The position numbers and the translations under genes are program-made. A stretch of 49,965 nt of DNA from Lachnospiraceae bacterium (GTDB lineage: Bacteria; Bacillota; Clostridia; Lachnospirales; Lachnospiraceae), in contig JAQXVO010000029.1 of assembly GCA_029224965.1 (NCBI GenBank), forward strand, positions 1 through 49,965, given 5' to 3'. The stretch's first letter is position 1. The number at the start of each line of letters is the position of its first letter. The notes below the pieces were generated by a model. The model was not told where the DNA came from. It made no database searches and saw nothing but the letters and a program-made list of their open reading frames with translations. Shown one piece after another: positions 24,874 through 32,540 of the stretch.

Positions 24874-25914
24874 ATGACATACGAAGAAGTGTTGAAAAAT
24901 GCAAGAACCTGCAGCGGTCCTTACTGCAAGGCCTGTCCGGTCTGTAACGGCAGAGCCTGCGGAAATCAGATGCCCGGTCCCGGAGCAAAAGGATCCGGCG
25001 ATGTAGCCATTCGAAATTACGAGGCATGGCAGAAGATCCGTATCAATATGGATACCATCTGCGAGAATAAGGACGCCGATACGACCTTCGATTTCTTCGG
25101 ACGGAAGCTTTCCGTCCCTGTTATGGCCGGCCCGGTCGGCGCCGTTCAGCTCCATTACGGGGATAAATTCGATGATGTTGCCTACAATGATATCCTGGTT
25201 CCGGCAGCGGCAGAGGCAGGAATCCTCGCCTTCACCGGTGACGGCACCAATCCCAAGGTTGTCGAGGCAGCGGCTGCTTCGATCAAGGCCAACGGCGGCG
25301 TCGGAATTCCGACCATCAAGCCCTGGGATTTGAAAACCATGGAAGAGAAGTTTGCCCTGGTCAAGGATGCCGATCCTCTGGCCATTGCCATGGATGTCGA
25401 CGCGGCCGGTCTTCCTTTCCTCCAGGGTCTGACACCTCCAGCCGGCTCCAAGACAAAGGAGGAGCTTGCTGATGTCATCAAGGCAGCCGGAAAGCCTTTC
25501 ATTGTAAAGGGTATTATGACGGTCCGCGGTGCTCTGGCTGCAAAGGAAGCCGGCGCCAAAGGCATCGTTGTCTCCAATCACGGCGGCCGTGTCCAGGATC
25601 AGACCCCGTCGACAGCGGAGGTCCTTGAGCAGATCAAGGATGCCGTCGGTGATTCTATGATGGTCCTGGTGGATGGCGGAATCCGGAGCGGCCTGGATGT
25701 CTTCAAGGCTCTGGCTCTTGGCGCGGATGCCGTACTGATTGCACGTCCTTATGTCACCGCAGTCTACGGTGGCGGAGCAGAAGGAGTCCGCCTTCTGACC
25801 GAGAAGCTGCAGAAGGAGCTTGCATCGACCATGAAGATGTGCGGTGTCCACAGCCTTTCCGAAATCAGCCGGGACTGCCTCTTCAAACCGCAGAGCCAGT
25901 ATGTGCGGTTCTAA
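24874..25914 (+). CDS. FMN-dependent alpha-hydroxy-acid dehydrogenase/oxidase-type protein
   Basis: A 346-residue TIM-barrel flavoenzyme of the alpha-hydroxy-acid oxidase family (lactate/glycolate oxidase, lactate monooxygenase, IDI-2-like relatives). The FMN-binding strands are visible (VPVMAGPVGAVQ, LAFTGDGTNP, IVKGIMTVRGA). The base-catalyst segment is VVSNHGGR with its His and Arg, and LVDGGIRSG and ADAVLIARPYV bind the FMN phosphate. The N-terminus carries a distinctive Cys cluster (C13, C18, C21, C24, C29) typical of the clostridial branch and absent from lactate oxidases, probably binding a metal or cluster. In anaerobes the electron acceptor is unlikely to be oxygen. It is a single gene flanked by similar hairpins. 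Confidence 0.87.
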   Translation: MTYEEVLKNARTCSGPYCKACPVCNGRACGNQMPGPGAKGSGDVAIRNYEAWQKIRINMDTICENKDADTTFDFFGRKLSVPVMAGPVGAVQLHYGDKFDDVAYNDILVPAAAEAGILAFTGDGTNPKVVEAAAASIKANGGVGIPTIKPWDLKTMEEKFALVKDADPLAIAMDVDAAGLPFLQGLTPPAGSKTKEELADVIKAAGKPFIVKGIMTVRGALAAKEAGAKGIVVSNHGGRVQDQTPSTAEVLEQIKDAVGDSMMVLVDGGIRSGLDVFKALALGADAVLIARPYVTAVYGGGAEGVRLLTEKLQKELASTMKMCGVHSLSEISRDCLFKPQSQYVRF

Positions 25915-26000
25915 TCTGGTTTCTATGCAGCAGATTTGTTTCGAACCGATCTGAATGGATTGTAATGCATCTGCTGATTGAACAAATATAGACCAACAGG

Positions 26001-26036
26001 AAAATCCCCGTCTTGCAGCAAGGCGGGGATTTTTTT
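26001..26036 (+). terminator. Strong intrinsic terminator after the FMN enzyme gene
   Basis: AAAATCCCCGTCTTGC (26001-26016) pairs with GCAAGGCGGGGATTTT (26018-26033) across a minimal loop, followed by TTTTTT. It is very similar to the hairpin at 24738-24768 upstream of the gene. Confidence 0.9.
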
Positions 26037-26113
26037 GAAAACGAACCTATCGGGATTCGGGATTTTCCTCCAAAATCGTTGTATCAGTCAAGTTATAAGC
26101 AGAATCTGTGACA

Positions 26114-27574
26114 TTATACCTCGAGAATCACCGGTTCTCCATCCAGGGAGATCTCTCCATAGTCGACTTCAACGGATTTTCCATCGACCAGGTTCTTATA
26201 GATGCCATTTGGAATGTTCAGATCGGAGAGGCGGTCACCGACATGAACCAGAGCAGGCTGGCCCGTGGCCGAGAAGAAGCCGATCAGGCGATGGCCCGGT
26301 TCTCCGTTGATAGTCTGGGCGTTTTCCTGATGAACAGCGACAAACACATCATTGGACTGGAGGTCCACATGATAGCTGCTGTCAGTCAGGATGGGATTCT
26401 TCTTGAAGGAAGCCAGGTTTATCATGATTTTCTGTAATTTCTGCAGATCCTCCGGAGACATGGCAGCTGCTTTCTTATTTAAATTTCCCTGTTCTGCAGA
26501 TTCTCCTTTAACTATATCTTTTTTCTCTGTTTCTAGATTTACCTGCTCAGAGTTTTCTTCGTCAGCTCTCAGATTCTGCTCCCAGTCAATGGTATCCAGG
26601 TCAAAGAGGGTCGGTGTGTGATCCACACCGGCTTCCTGGCCGTTGTAGATCAGGGTGCAGCCCTTCTGGAAGTAGTTGAATGCCGTCCAGTTCCGAAGCA
26701 TCTTAGGATTTCTGAGAAGAAAAGCTGCCCGCAGGCGGTCATGGTTTTCGAGGAAGCGTAACTTGACATAATTGTCCGGATAGATGAATTCCTGGATGTT
26801 CAGGCGGTCGACATAGTCCTTCAGGCTGTTTTCTCCACTTAAGAATCCATCCAGAAGCCAGTAGCTGTCATATTCATAGCACATGTCGAAGGCCTGGTAG
26901 AGCTCGGAATCGGATGCGCAGGCAACGCCTCTGGATCGGTTGAACTGAACAAACTGAGGCTCTACAGATTCGGCCAGCCAGATGGCGCCGGGATGAACCT
27001 TGGCGACTTCCTTTCTGGCTTTCTTCCAGAATTCCACCGGAACCATGGGTGCCACATCACAGCGGAAACCGTCCACGCCATAGTCGCCAGCCCACATTTT
27101 CAGGGTATCAATTTGGTAGTTCCAAAGCTCGGGCTTGGTATAATCGAGATCAATGACATCCCACCAGTCGCCGACCTTGTTTCCGAAGTCGCCGTTTTCC
27201 TTATGATAGAACCAGTCCGGATGCTCCTTGGCCAGGACGCTGTCCCGGGAGGTATGGTTGTAGACGACATCGATGATGACCTTCATGCCCTTTTCGTGAA
27301 TGGCATCGACCAGACGGCGGAAATCTTCCTTGGTACCGAACTCAGGGTTTACATCACGATAGTCGGAAATGGAATAGGGAGAGCCCAGACTTCCCTTTCG
27401 GTTTACCTTTCCCACGGGGTGGATAGGCATCAGCCAGATGATATCGGTGCCGAAGGATTTGATGTGATCGAGGTCCTTTCGGACGCCGTCAAAGGTGCCT
27501 TCCTTGCGGTAGTTTCGGATGAAAACGGAGTAGAGAATCTGATTGCGAAGTGACTTGGGTGTATCAGTGGCCAT
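26114..27574 (-). CDS. GH13-family alpha-glucan hydrolase (alpha-amylase type)
   Basis: A 486-residue cytoplasmic glycoside hydrolase of family 13 (no signal peptide). The (beta/alpha)8 barrel shows the conserved regions: region I DVVYNHTS (102-109), region II GFRCDVA with nucleophile D173, region III WLAESVEP with acid/base E202, and region IV LENHD with the transition-state Asp near 281. The catalytic set is complete. Residues about 345-385 form an insertion rich in Glu/Lys, and a C-terminal beta domain follows. It may be an alpha-amylase, oligo-1,6-glucosidase-like or maltogenic enzyme acting on imported maltodextrins or glycogen; no neighbouring gene resolves this. The start at 27574 is set by AAAGGAGCCC; a longer frame to 27601 exists. 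Confidence 0.9.
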   Translation of the reverse strand: MATDTPKSLRNQILYSVFIRNYRKEGTFDGVRKDLDHIKSFGTDIIWLMPIHPVGKVNRKGSLGSPYSISDYRDVNPEFGTKEDFRRLVDAIHEKGMKVIIDVVYNHTSRDSVLAKEHPDWFYHKENGDFGNKVGDWWDVIDLDYTKPELWNYQIDTLKMWAGDYGVDGFRCDVAPMVPVEFWKKARKEVAKVHPGAIWLAESVEPQFVQFNRSRGVACASDSELYQAFDMCYEYDSYWLLDGFLSGENSLKDYVDRLNIQEFIYPDNYVKLRFLENHDRLRAAFLLRNPKMLRNWTAFNYFQKGCTLIYNGQEAGVDHTPTLFDLDTIDWEQNLRADEENSEQVNLETEKKDIVKGESAEQGNLNKKAAAMSPEDLQKLQKIMINLASFKKNPILTDSSYHVDLQSNDVFVAVHQENAQTINGEPGHRLIGFFSATGQPALVHVGDRLSDLNIPNGIYKNLVDGKSVEVDYGEISLDGEPVILEV

Positions 27575-27674
27575 AATGGGCTCCTTTCCAGTAAAAATCA
27601 AATGTATCGGGCTGACTATTGTGATAGAATCAAATTGCGGGCATGCCTCACGTATGTATCTCGTTTTTTATAGG

Positions 27675-27743
27675 GATAAGAGAGGTATGCATCCCGGCCT
27701 TCGTCGTGATAAGAGAGGCATAAATCTCAGTTATGCCGGGATG
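27675..27743. repeat. Direct and inverted repeats upstream of the PrsW gene
   Basis: GATAAGAGAGG occurs at 27675-27685 and 27708-27718, and CATCCCGGC (27690-27698) pairs with GCCGGGATG (27735-27743). Sitting in the short gap before the PrsW gene, this may be an attenuator or a regulator site. Confidence 0.45.
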
Positions 27744-27792
27744 TTTGACTCCAAGTAAATATACCACAAACAGCAGAAATAAAGGGGAAGAA

Positions 27793-28512
27793 ATGTTTAT
27801 TTTATCGACTTTTGCGGACATTATCTGGTTCTACATCCTGGTCGCCATCATTCCGGCCATTGCGCTGATGATCTACATTTACCGCCAGGACAAAATCGAG
27901 AAGGAGCCGCTGGCCCTGCTGGTCAGCCTGGCTTTCAAGGGCGTCGCCGCCGCTCTGATTTCAATCATTCTCGAAGAGATTTTCCAGGCGATTGCGCCGC
28001 ATTTTCTTACGGCCAACAGCCAAATGTCGACCGTGATTACAGCTTTCCTCGGCGTGGCCTGCATTGAGGAGGGCAGTAAGTATTTCTTCCTCTATCGGTC
28101 AACCTGGGACAATCCGGATTTCAATTACAAATTCGACGCCATCGTCTTTGCGGCCTTTGTTTCCCTGGGCTTTGCAGCCTTTGAGAATATCGGCTATGTC
28201 TTCAACTTCGGTATCACGGTCGCTCCAACCAGAGCCTTTCTCGCCATCCCCGGACATTTGGGATTCTCGGTATTTATGGGTTATTTCTACGGAAGAGCTC
28301 GGAAAATGGCGGATTACGGTCATCAGGTAAGAAAGAAGCTTTGTCTGGTTATGGCCTATCTTTCCGCAGTCTTCCTTCACGGCTTCTACGATTCCTGCGC
28401 CATGCTCAATACTCAGGAATCCAATATCATCTTCTTCGCCTTCGTGGCCATCATGTATGTCATCGTGATTCTTCTGATCCGGCATGAGTCGAAGACGGAT
28501 ACATGGGTTTAA
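27793..28512 (+). CDS. PrsW-family intramembrane protease-like protein
   Basis: A 239-residue membrane protein with about eight helices, of the PrsW/RseP-independent glutamic intramembrane protease family. The conserved motifs are present: EEGSKYFFLY (the EExxK pair, near residue 94), then FAAFVSLGFAAFENIGYVFNFG with an invariant Glu-Asn, HLGFSVFMGYFYGRA with its His, and HGFYDSCA with His and Asp. B. subtilis PrsW starts release of sigma W by cleaving RsiW; here no anti-sigma factor gene is adjacent, so its substrate is unknown. GGGGAAGAA precedes the ATG. A 62-bp palindromic repeat array begins 50 bases after the stop codon. Confidence 0.88.
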   Translation: MFILSTFADIIWFYILVAIIPAIALMIYIYRQDKIEKEPLALLVSLAFKGVAAALISIILEEIFQAIAPHFLTANSQMSTVITAFLGVACIEEGSKYFFLYRSTWDNPDFNYKFDAIVFAAFVSLGFAAFENIGYVFNFGITVAPTRAFLAIPGHLGFSVFMGYFYGRARKMADYGHQVRKKLCLVMAYLSAVFLHGFYDSCAMLNTQESNIIFFAFVAIMYVIVILLIRHESKTDTWV

Positions 28513-28562
28513 AGTTGGCGGAATCTGTATTGTAAATTTAGAATAGAAACTTCCTGTACTCA

Positions 28563-28970
28563 ATGGATCGGGATTTGAAATTCCTTTTCAACCGATCCCT
28601 GAGGTCAGAAGCCGGTAAGCATACAACGAGATTGAAAATTTCTTTCAAAATTGATGTACAAAATCTAAGAAATCTGGACATCATACAACGAAATTGAAAA
28701 TTTCTTTCGAAATCGTTGTACAAAATCGAAGAGATCTGGCCATCGTACAACGGGATTGAAAATTTCTTTCAAAATCGATGTACAAAATCGAAGAAATCTG
28801 GACATCATACAATGAAATTGAAAATTTCTTTCGAAATCGTTGTACAAAATCGCGGAAATCTGGTAATCATACAACGGGATTGAAAGTTTCTTTCAAAATC
28901 GTTGCACAAGCGCCGAAAATCTGGAGAAGAATGGATCGGGATTGAAGATTTCTTTTAAAATTGATCCATA
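28563..28970. repeat. Tandem palindromic repeat array A (seven units, 62-bp period)
   Basis: Seven copies of an about 40-base imperfect palindrome start at 28563, 28621, 28683, 28745, 28807, 28869 and 28931. From the second on the step is exactly 62 bases, so the 22-base interval between copies is also constant and itself conserved (AAATCGAAGAAATCTGGACAT-like). Each copy has outer arms, an inner GAAA...TTTC pair and a short loop. Five copies use the arms TACAACG/CGTTGTA; the first and last use ATGGATCG/CGATCCAT-like arms. Open frames on the - strand (28538-28874) merely translate the repeat. The array fills the gap between the PrsW and YitT genes. Function unknown. Confidence 0.9.
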
Positions 28971-29016
28971 ACATGGAAATTCGAAGATAAGTTCGAGGAT
29001 AAGATCGAGGAATAAA

Positions 29017-29925
29017 ATGAGAGTTACAGATCAAATTATGGAACTGGACAAGAAAACTCCCGGTAAGAGAGGGGCGATTCGGAAGGATGTGGCCCGGCTG
29101 GGTGTTGTTCTTCTGGGAGCCTTACTTATGGCGGTCAACATCCGGATTTTCGTCCGTGCCGGTCATCTCTACCCGGGCGGCGCGACCGGACTGTCCCTTC
29201 TCATTATCCGGCTTCTGAAGAAATTTGCCGGCATCAGTATCCCCTATGCGCCGGTCAATATCCTTCTGAACTCGATTCCGGTCTACATCGGTTTCCGTTA
29301 TATCGGAAAGAAGTTCACTGGCTTCTCCCTGGTCATGATTCTGGCCAACTCCCTTCTGGTCGATCTGCTTCCGACCCATGCCATTACCTATGATCCGCTT
29401 CTGATTGCGATCTTCGGCGGCATGATCAACGGACTGGCTATCAGCCTCTGTCTTCTGGTGGGAGCGACATCCGGAGGAACCGACTTTATCTCGATCTATA
29501 TTTCCAAACGGACCGGCAAAGACGCTTTCAATATCATTCTTGGCATGAATGCCGTGATTTTGGGAATTGCAGGACTGAATTTCGGATGGGACAAGGCTCT
29601 GTATTCCATTGTTTTCCAGTATTTCTCAACGCAGGTGCTTCACCTTCTCTACCGGAATTACCAGAAGGTGACCATGTTCATCGTCACCGAGTATCCGGAG
29701 AAAGTCAGCCAGATGATCTACGATGTCTGTCGGCACGGCTCGACCATGATCGAAGGCAAGGGCGGCTATGAGGGCAGCAATCGGACGGTTGTCTACTCGG
29801 TTATCGATGCGCCGGAGAGCGGCCGCGTTATTCAGGAGATCTATAAGATTGATCCCCATGCCTTTGTAAACTCTGTGCAGACCAAGGAGCTTAGAGGTAA
29901 TTTCTATTACAAGAAGATAGATTGA
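29017..29925 (+). CDS. YitT-family membrane protein with C-terminal DUF2179 domain
   Basis: A 302-residue protein of the YitT family. Five or six membrane helices span about 27-215 (VARLGVVLLGALLMAVNIRIF, GGATGLSLLI, the VGATSGGTDFISIYIS loop, then FQYFSTQVLHLLY). A cytoplasmic DUF2179 domain (about 222-302, KVTMFIVTEYPEKVSQMIYD and DPHAFVNSVQTKELRG) follows. Members occur widely in Firmicutes and may be transporters or channels; no substrate is established. GAGGAATAAA precedes the ATG. Upstream lies repeat array A, and the stop codon overlaps the start of a truncated NUDIX-like reading frame. Confidence 0.88.
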   Translation: MRVTDQIMELDKKTPGKRGAIRKDVARLGVVLLGALLMAVNIRIFVRAGHLYPGGATGLSLLIIRLLKKFAGISIPYAPVNILLNSIPVYIGFRYIGKKFTGFSLVMILANSLLVDLLPTHAITYDPLLIAIFGGMINGLAISLCLLVGATSGGTDFISIYISKRTGKDAFNIILGMNAVILGIAGLNFGWDKALYSIVFQYFSTQVLHLLYRNYQKVTMFIVTEYPEKVSQMIYDVCRHGSTMIEGKGGYEGSNRTVVYSVIDAPESGRVIQEIYKIDPHAFVNSVQTKELRGNFYYKKID

Positions 29926-30137
29926 TCGAAATTAGATGGGCTGACTGTAATATAATCAAACTCCACCTCTTTGCCGCCTGGTGCGGAGAGAAGGAAAAGG
30001 CTCACCTGGAGAAAAGCGAGGTCATTGAATCCGTGGAAATGCCCTATGAAAAGCTGAAGAGCCTCGCCATTAGCGGAGAGTTCCGGCACGGAGCAGGCCT
30101 TGCAGCCCTCCTCCGGGCAGAAAAGTTTCTGTCATGA
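29922..30137 (+). pseudogene. C-terminal remnant of a NUDIX hydrolase-like gene
   Basis: A 71-residue frame that begins at a TTG overlapping the YitT stop. Its product resembles only the last third of an ADP-ribose-pyrophosphatase-type NUDIX hydrolase: a KLHLFAAWCG strand, an acidic ESVEMPYEKLKSLAISG segment and a GAGLAALLRAEKFL end that matches the usual SGEI-type tail. The NUDIX box itself is missing, so it cannot be catalytically complete. It may be translated through coupling with YitT. It is most simply read as a degraded gene; a small independent protein cannot be excluded. Confidence 0.45.
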
Positions 30138-30222
30138 ATTGATATTCATCGCCGACCAGCGCTTCGTATATCTTCCTGATTTTAAGCAAGGGTACAAGCT
30201 TTTTTTCTGAATTGAATAAGTC

Positions 30223-32268
30223 TTACAGATCCAGCACCAGGATCCGGTCGATCTTGTCATTCCACCGGCTCCGGTAGGGGTAGGCCGCAGATTCAAAGCA
30301 GAGGTAGAGTTTTCCCTGGTCGGCCGTGATCTGCTCCAGCATGGGCGGAAGTGTGTAGCTTCGGTCCGGGACACTGGACAGGCGGACATAATCCATCAGA
30401 GTTCCATAATTCTTAAATTCCATGAGACGGCTGTCGACCGGTCCGAAGGACTGGGAGAGAGCCGTCACTTTGTTATTGACGGTAAAGCCCTGAATACCTC
30501 CATTGATAAGGGTGATACCGGAAGGAACGATGACCTTCTTATTGAGTTTCAGAAGTTTCGATACGTCGTTCGAATCCGAGCGGATATCACCGGTTACCTC
30601 ATCGATGGCAAAAGTCTGGACGGTCGATACACTGTCGGCGCCGGCCTTGAAATTTCCTATATAGAGCTTGCCATCGTGGTAATCGAGGAAGGAGGTCCGC
30701 TTCATCGAGTAAATGGGCATGGAATAGCGGAAGGCGATGGGCTCCTCCTTGTCGTTCAGCGAATAATTCACGAGCTGGTCCATGGAAAAGGCGCTGACAT
30801 AGGCCGTCCGGGTTTTCTCCATGTAGTCGCAGATCCAGATATTCTGGTGGACGGGGTCGTAGGTGATGCCGCCGACATGAGGCCGGTTGGGCAGGACAAT
30901 GGTCTTCACATAGGTGTGGTAGGCCTTGTTCAAAACGTAGACCACGCTGTTATGTTCTCCGGAGGCGCAGTAGGCCGAGATCAGAAGGTAGTCGCCTGCC
31001 GGCGTGACACCCTGGGGCGTCATGGAGGTACAGATGTCCGGAGTTGTGTTTTCAGCCAGGGTTTCCGTGGTCTTAAGGCCCGGGATGACATAGCTGTTCC
31101 GGAGGATGTGTTTCAGCATGACTTCGTCGGTGAAGGCGTATTTCCGAAGGATATTCTTGATTTCTTCATCCGAATAAAGGGGGTCCGTAGAGGTCGAATC
31201 ATCGTCCGCAACCGGCTCATGATATTTGGGATAGACATAGGCAAAGTAATATTCGAGTCCGGCAATGACGGCAATCGTAAGGAGGACCGAAGCCACCCGT
31301 CTCCGCCGTCTCCAATAGATTTCCTTTGGAACCTTCCGGTTCCGGTTCTTCAGAATAATATAAAGCAGACGCACCTTCCGGCCGGCCCAGAGCCAGAAAC
31401 GGTAGGGCAGGGCCAGAGCCAGACTGATAAAAAGCCAGGCCGTCAGGTGGAATTTCAGGACCGGAAAATCCCGAAAGAGGATAATCTCCGCCGCGATGAA
31501 GACGGCCGAGAGGGCTGCATTTCCGATAAAATAGACAGGAATTTTCGTCTTCTCGCCCTTGATGAAATATAGAGCAATCTGAAGCATGGCCAGGATCACG
31601 ACCGCAGCGATCAGAATCTGAAAAGCGAGAAGAGTCCGTAAAATCCGGCTGAGATCCTTGTCGTCCACAAGCTCCGACAGATCCAGAGCTTTCTTATTGC
31701 CGGTCAGGCGGACCAGAGTTTTCCGCAGATCGCCGGAAGTGGTGAAGATATCCTTTGGCCCGAAGGCACCATCGGAGATATCGTCCAGGGCCCGGTCGGC
31801 GATGGACAGATTGACACCGGTGTTCTCGTAGATCAGTTTGGAAATACTGCCGGTAAGTTCGGTCGCGTCCTGGAAGACACCGCCGTAGGCGGCAACGACC
31901 GGAGAGATAATCCAGGGCCGGAGGAAGAGGAGGAGCGACAGGGCAATCAGAAGAATGGGCAGGACATGCTGCAGGAAGAAGTGGTGGAGCCAGACCTGGA
32001 TTTTTTTGGCGAATTTCTGAATGCGGGTGGGGTCTTTCTCTTCTTTGTCTTGAGGAGTTTTATTTTCTTCTGATTCATTCAGGAGAGAAGAACTTTCCTC
32101 TGATTCATTACGAAGAGCAGGGCAGGCCGGATTTTTACCTCGAATCTCCGAGTTCTCCTGGGTTTCGTCCTGAAAAGCAGACTTCTCCAGATTTTCATTA
32201 TGCAGATCCGTACGGTCTGAATTTTTTTCAGGATTTTTCTTATGTATAAACGAGAAGCTGTGTTTCAT
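30223..32268 (-). CDS. Large membrane protein with extracellular C-terminal domain, unknown function
   Basis: A 681-residue protein of unrecognised family. Residues 1-88 are hydrophilic and repeat-like (Asn/Glu/Ser-rich, with ESEESSSLLNESEENK showing a doubled NESEE word). Five membrane helices follow (about 100-118, 213-232, 243-260, 265-285 and 330-348), separated by a loop at 120-210 and a Arg-rich segment (YWRRRRRVAS) before the last. Residues about 350-681 appear exported and rich in short beta strands with repeated Tyr/Gly/Asp turns (VGGITYDPVHQNIWICDY, DGKLYIGNF), suggesting a beta-propeller-like sensor or surface domain. No ribosome site is visible at the ATG. It diverges from the ROK regulator. 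Confidence 0.7.
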   Translation of the reverse strand: MKHSFSFIHKKNPEKNSDRTDLHNENLEKSAFQDETQENSEIRGKNPACPALRNESEESSSLLNESEENKTPQDKEEKDPTRIQKFAKKIQVWLHHFFLQHVLPILLIALSLLLFLRPWIISPVVAAYGGVFQDATELTGSISKLIYENTGVNLSIADRALDDISDGAFGPKDIFTTSGDLRKTLVRLTGNKKALDLSELVDDKDLSRILRTLLAFQILIAAVVILAMLQIALYFIKGEKTKIPVYFIGNAALSAVFIAAEIILFRDFPVLKFHLTAWLFISLALALPYRFWLWAGRKVRLLYIILKNRNRKVPKEIYWRRRRRVASVLLTIAVIAGLEYYFAYVYPKYHEPVADDDSTSTDPLYSDEEIKNILRKYAFTDEVMLKHILRNSYVIPGLKTTETLAENTTPDICTSMTPQGVTPAGDYLLISAYCASGEHNSVVYVLNKAYHTYVKTIVLPNRPHVGGITYDPVHQNIWICDYMEKTRTAYVSAFSMDQLVNYSLNDKEEPIAFRYSMPIYSMKRTSFLDYHDGKLYIGNFKAGADSVSTVQTFAIDEVTGDIRSDSNDVSKLLKLNKKVIVPSGITLINGGIQGFTVNNKVTALSQSFGPVDSRLMEFKNYGTLMDYVRLSSVPDRSYTLPPMLEQITADQGKLYLCFESAAYPYRSRWNDKIDRILVLDL

Positions 32269-32461
32269 GTATAATTAGATTTGTAAATCGGCTTTATAAA
32301 AGTTTACGAATTTACGTAAAAATGTGCTACAGTTGCAGTATCATTTAAATGTTCTTACAGTAAGAGACATGTCTTTATGAAATAAATATGTCCTTCAGTA
32401 ACCGATATGCGCTATTTCTAGGACACGTTTTAATATTTTAGCATGAAAACACAAATTCGGA

Positions 32462-32521
32462 CAGAGCAAATCCAGGCAGAGAAAATATAAACAGAGAAAA
32501 TATAGACAGAGAAAATACAGG
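32462..32521 (+). repeat. Four tandem 15-bp repeats in the leader of the ROK gene
   Basis: CAGAGCAAATCCAGG, CAGAGAAAATATAAA, CAGAGAAAATATAGA and CAGAGAAAATACAGG follow each other without gap at 32462-32521, ending 19 bases before the ROK start codon. They could be operator copies for the regulator or slippage-born repeats in the untranslated leader. Confidence 0.75.
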
Positions 32522-32540
32522 CAGGGAGTAGGTGGAGCCG

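Noticed and set aside
28538-28874. Open frames on the - strand with repeated peptide words
   Set aside because: They only translate the tandem palindromes; peptide repeats follow from the DNA repeat.
28563-28970. Regularly spaced 40-base repeats with 22-base intervals, at first glance CRISPR-like
   Set aside because: The intervals between repeats are themselves similar to each other, the units are imperfect palindromes of varying sequence, no cas genes are nearby, and the spacer length is too short.
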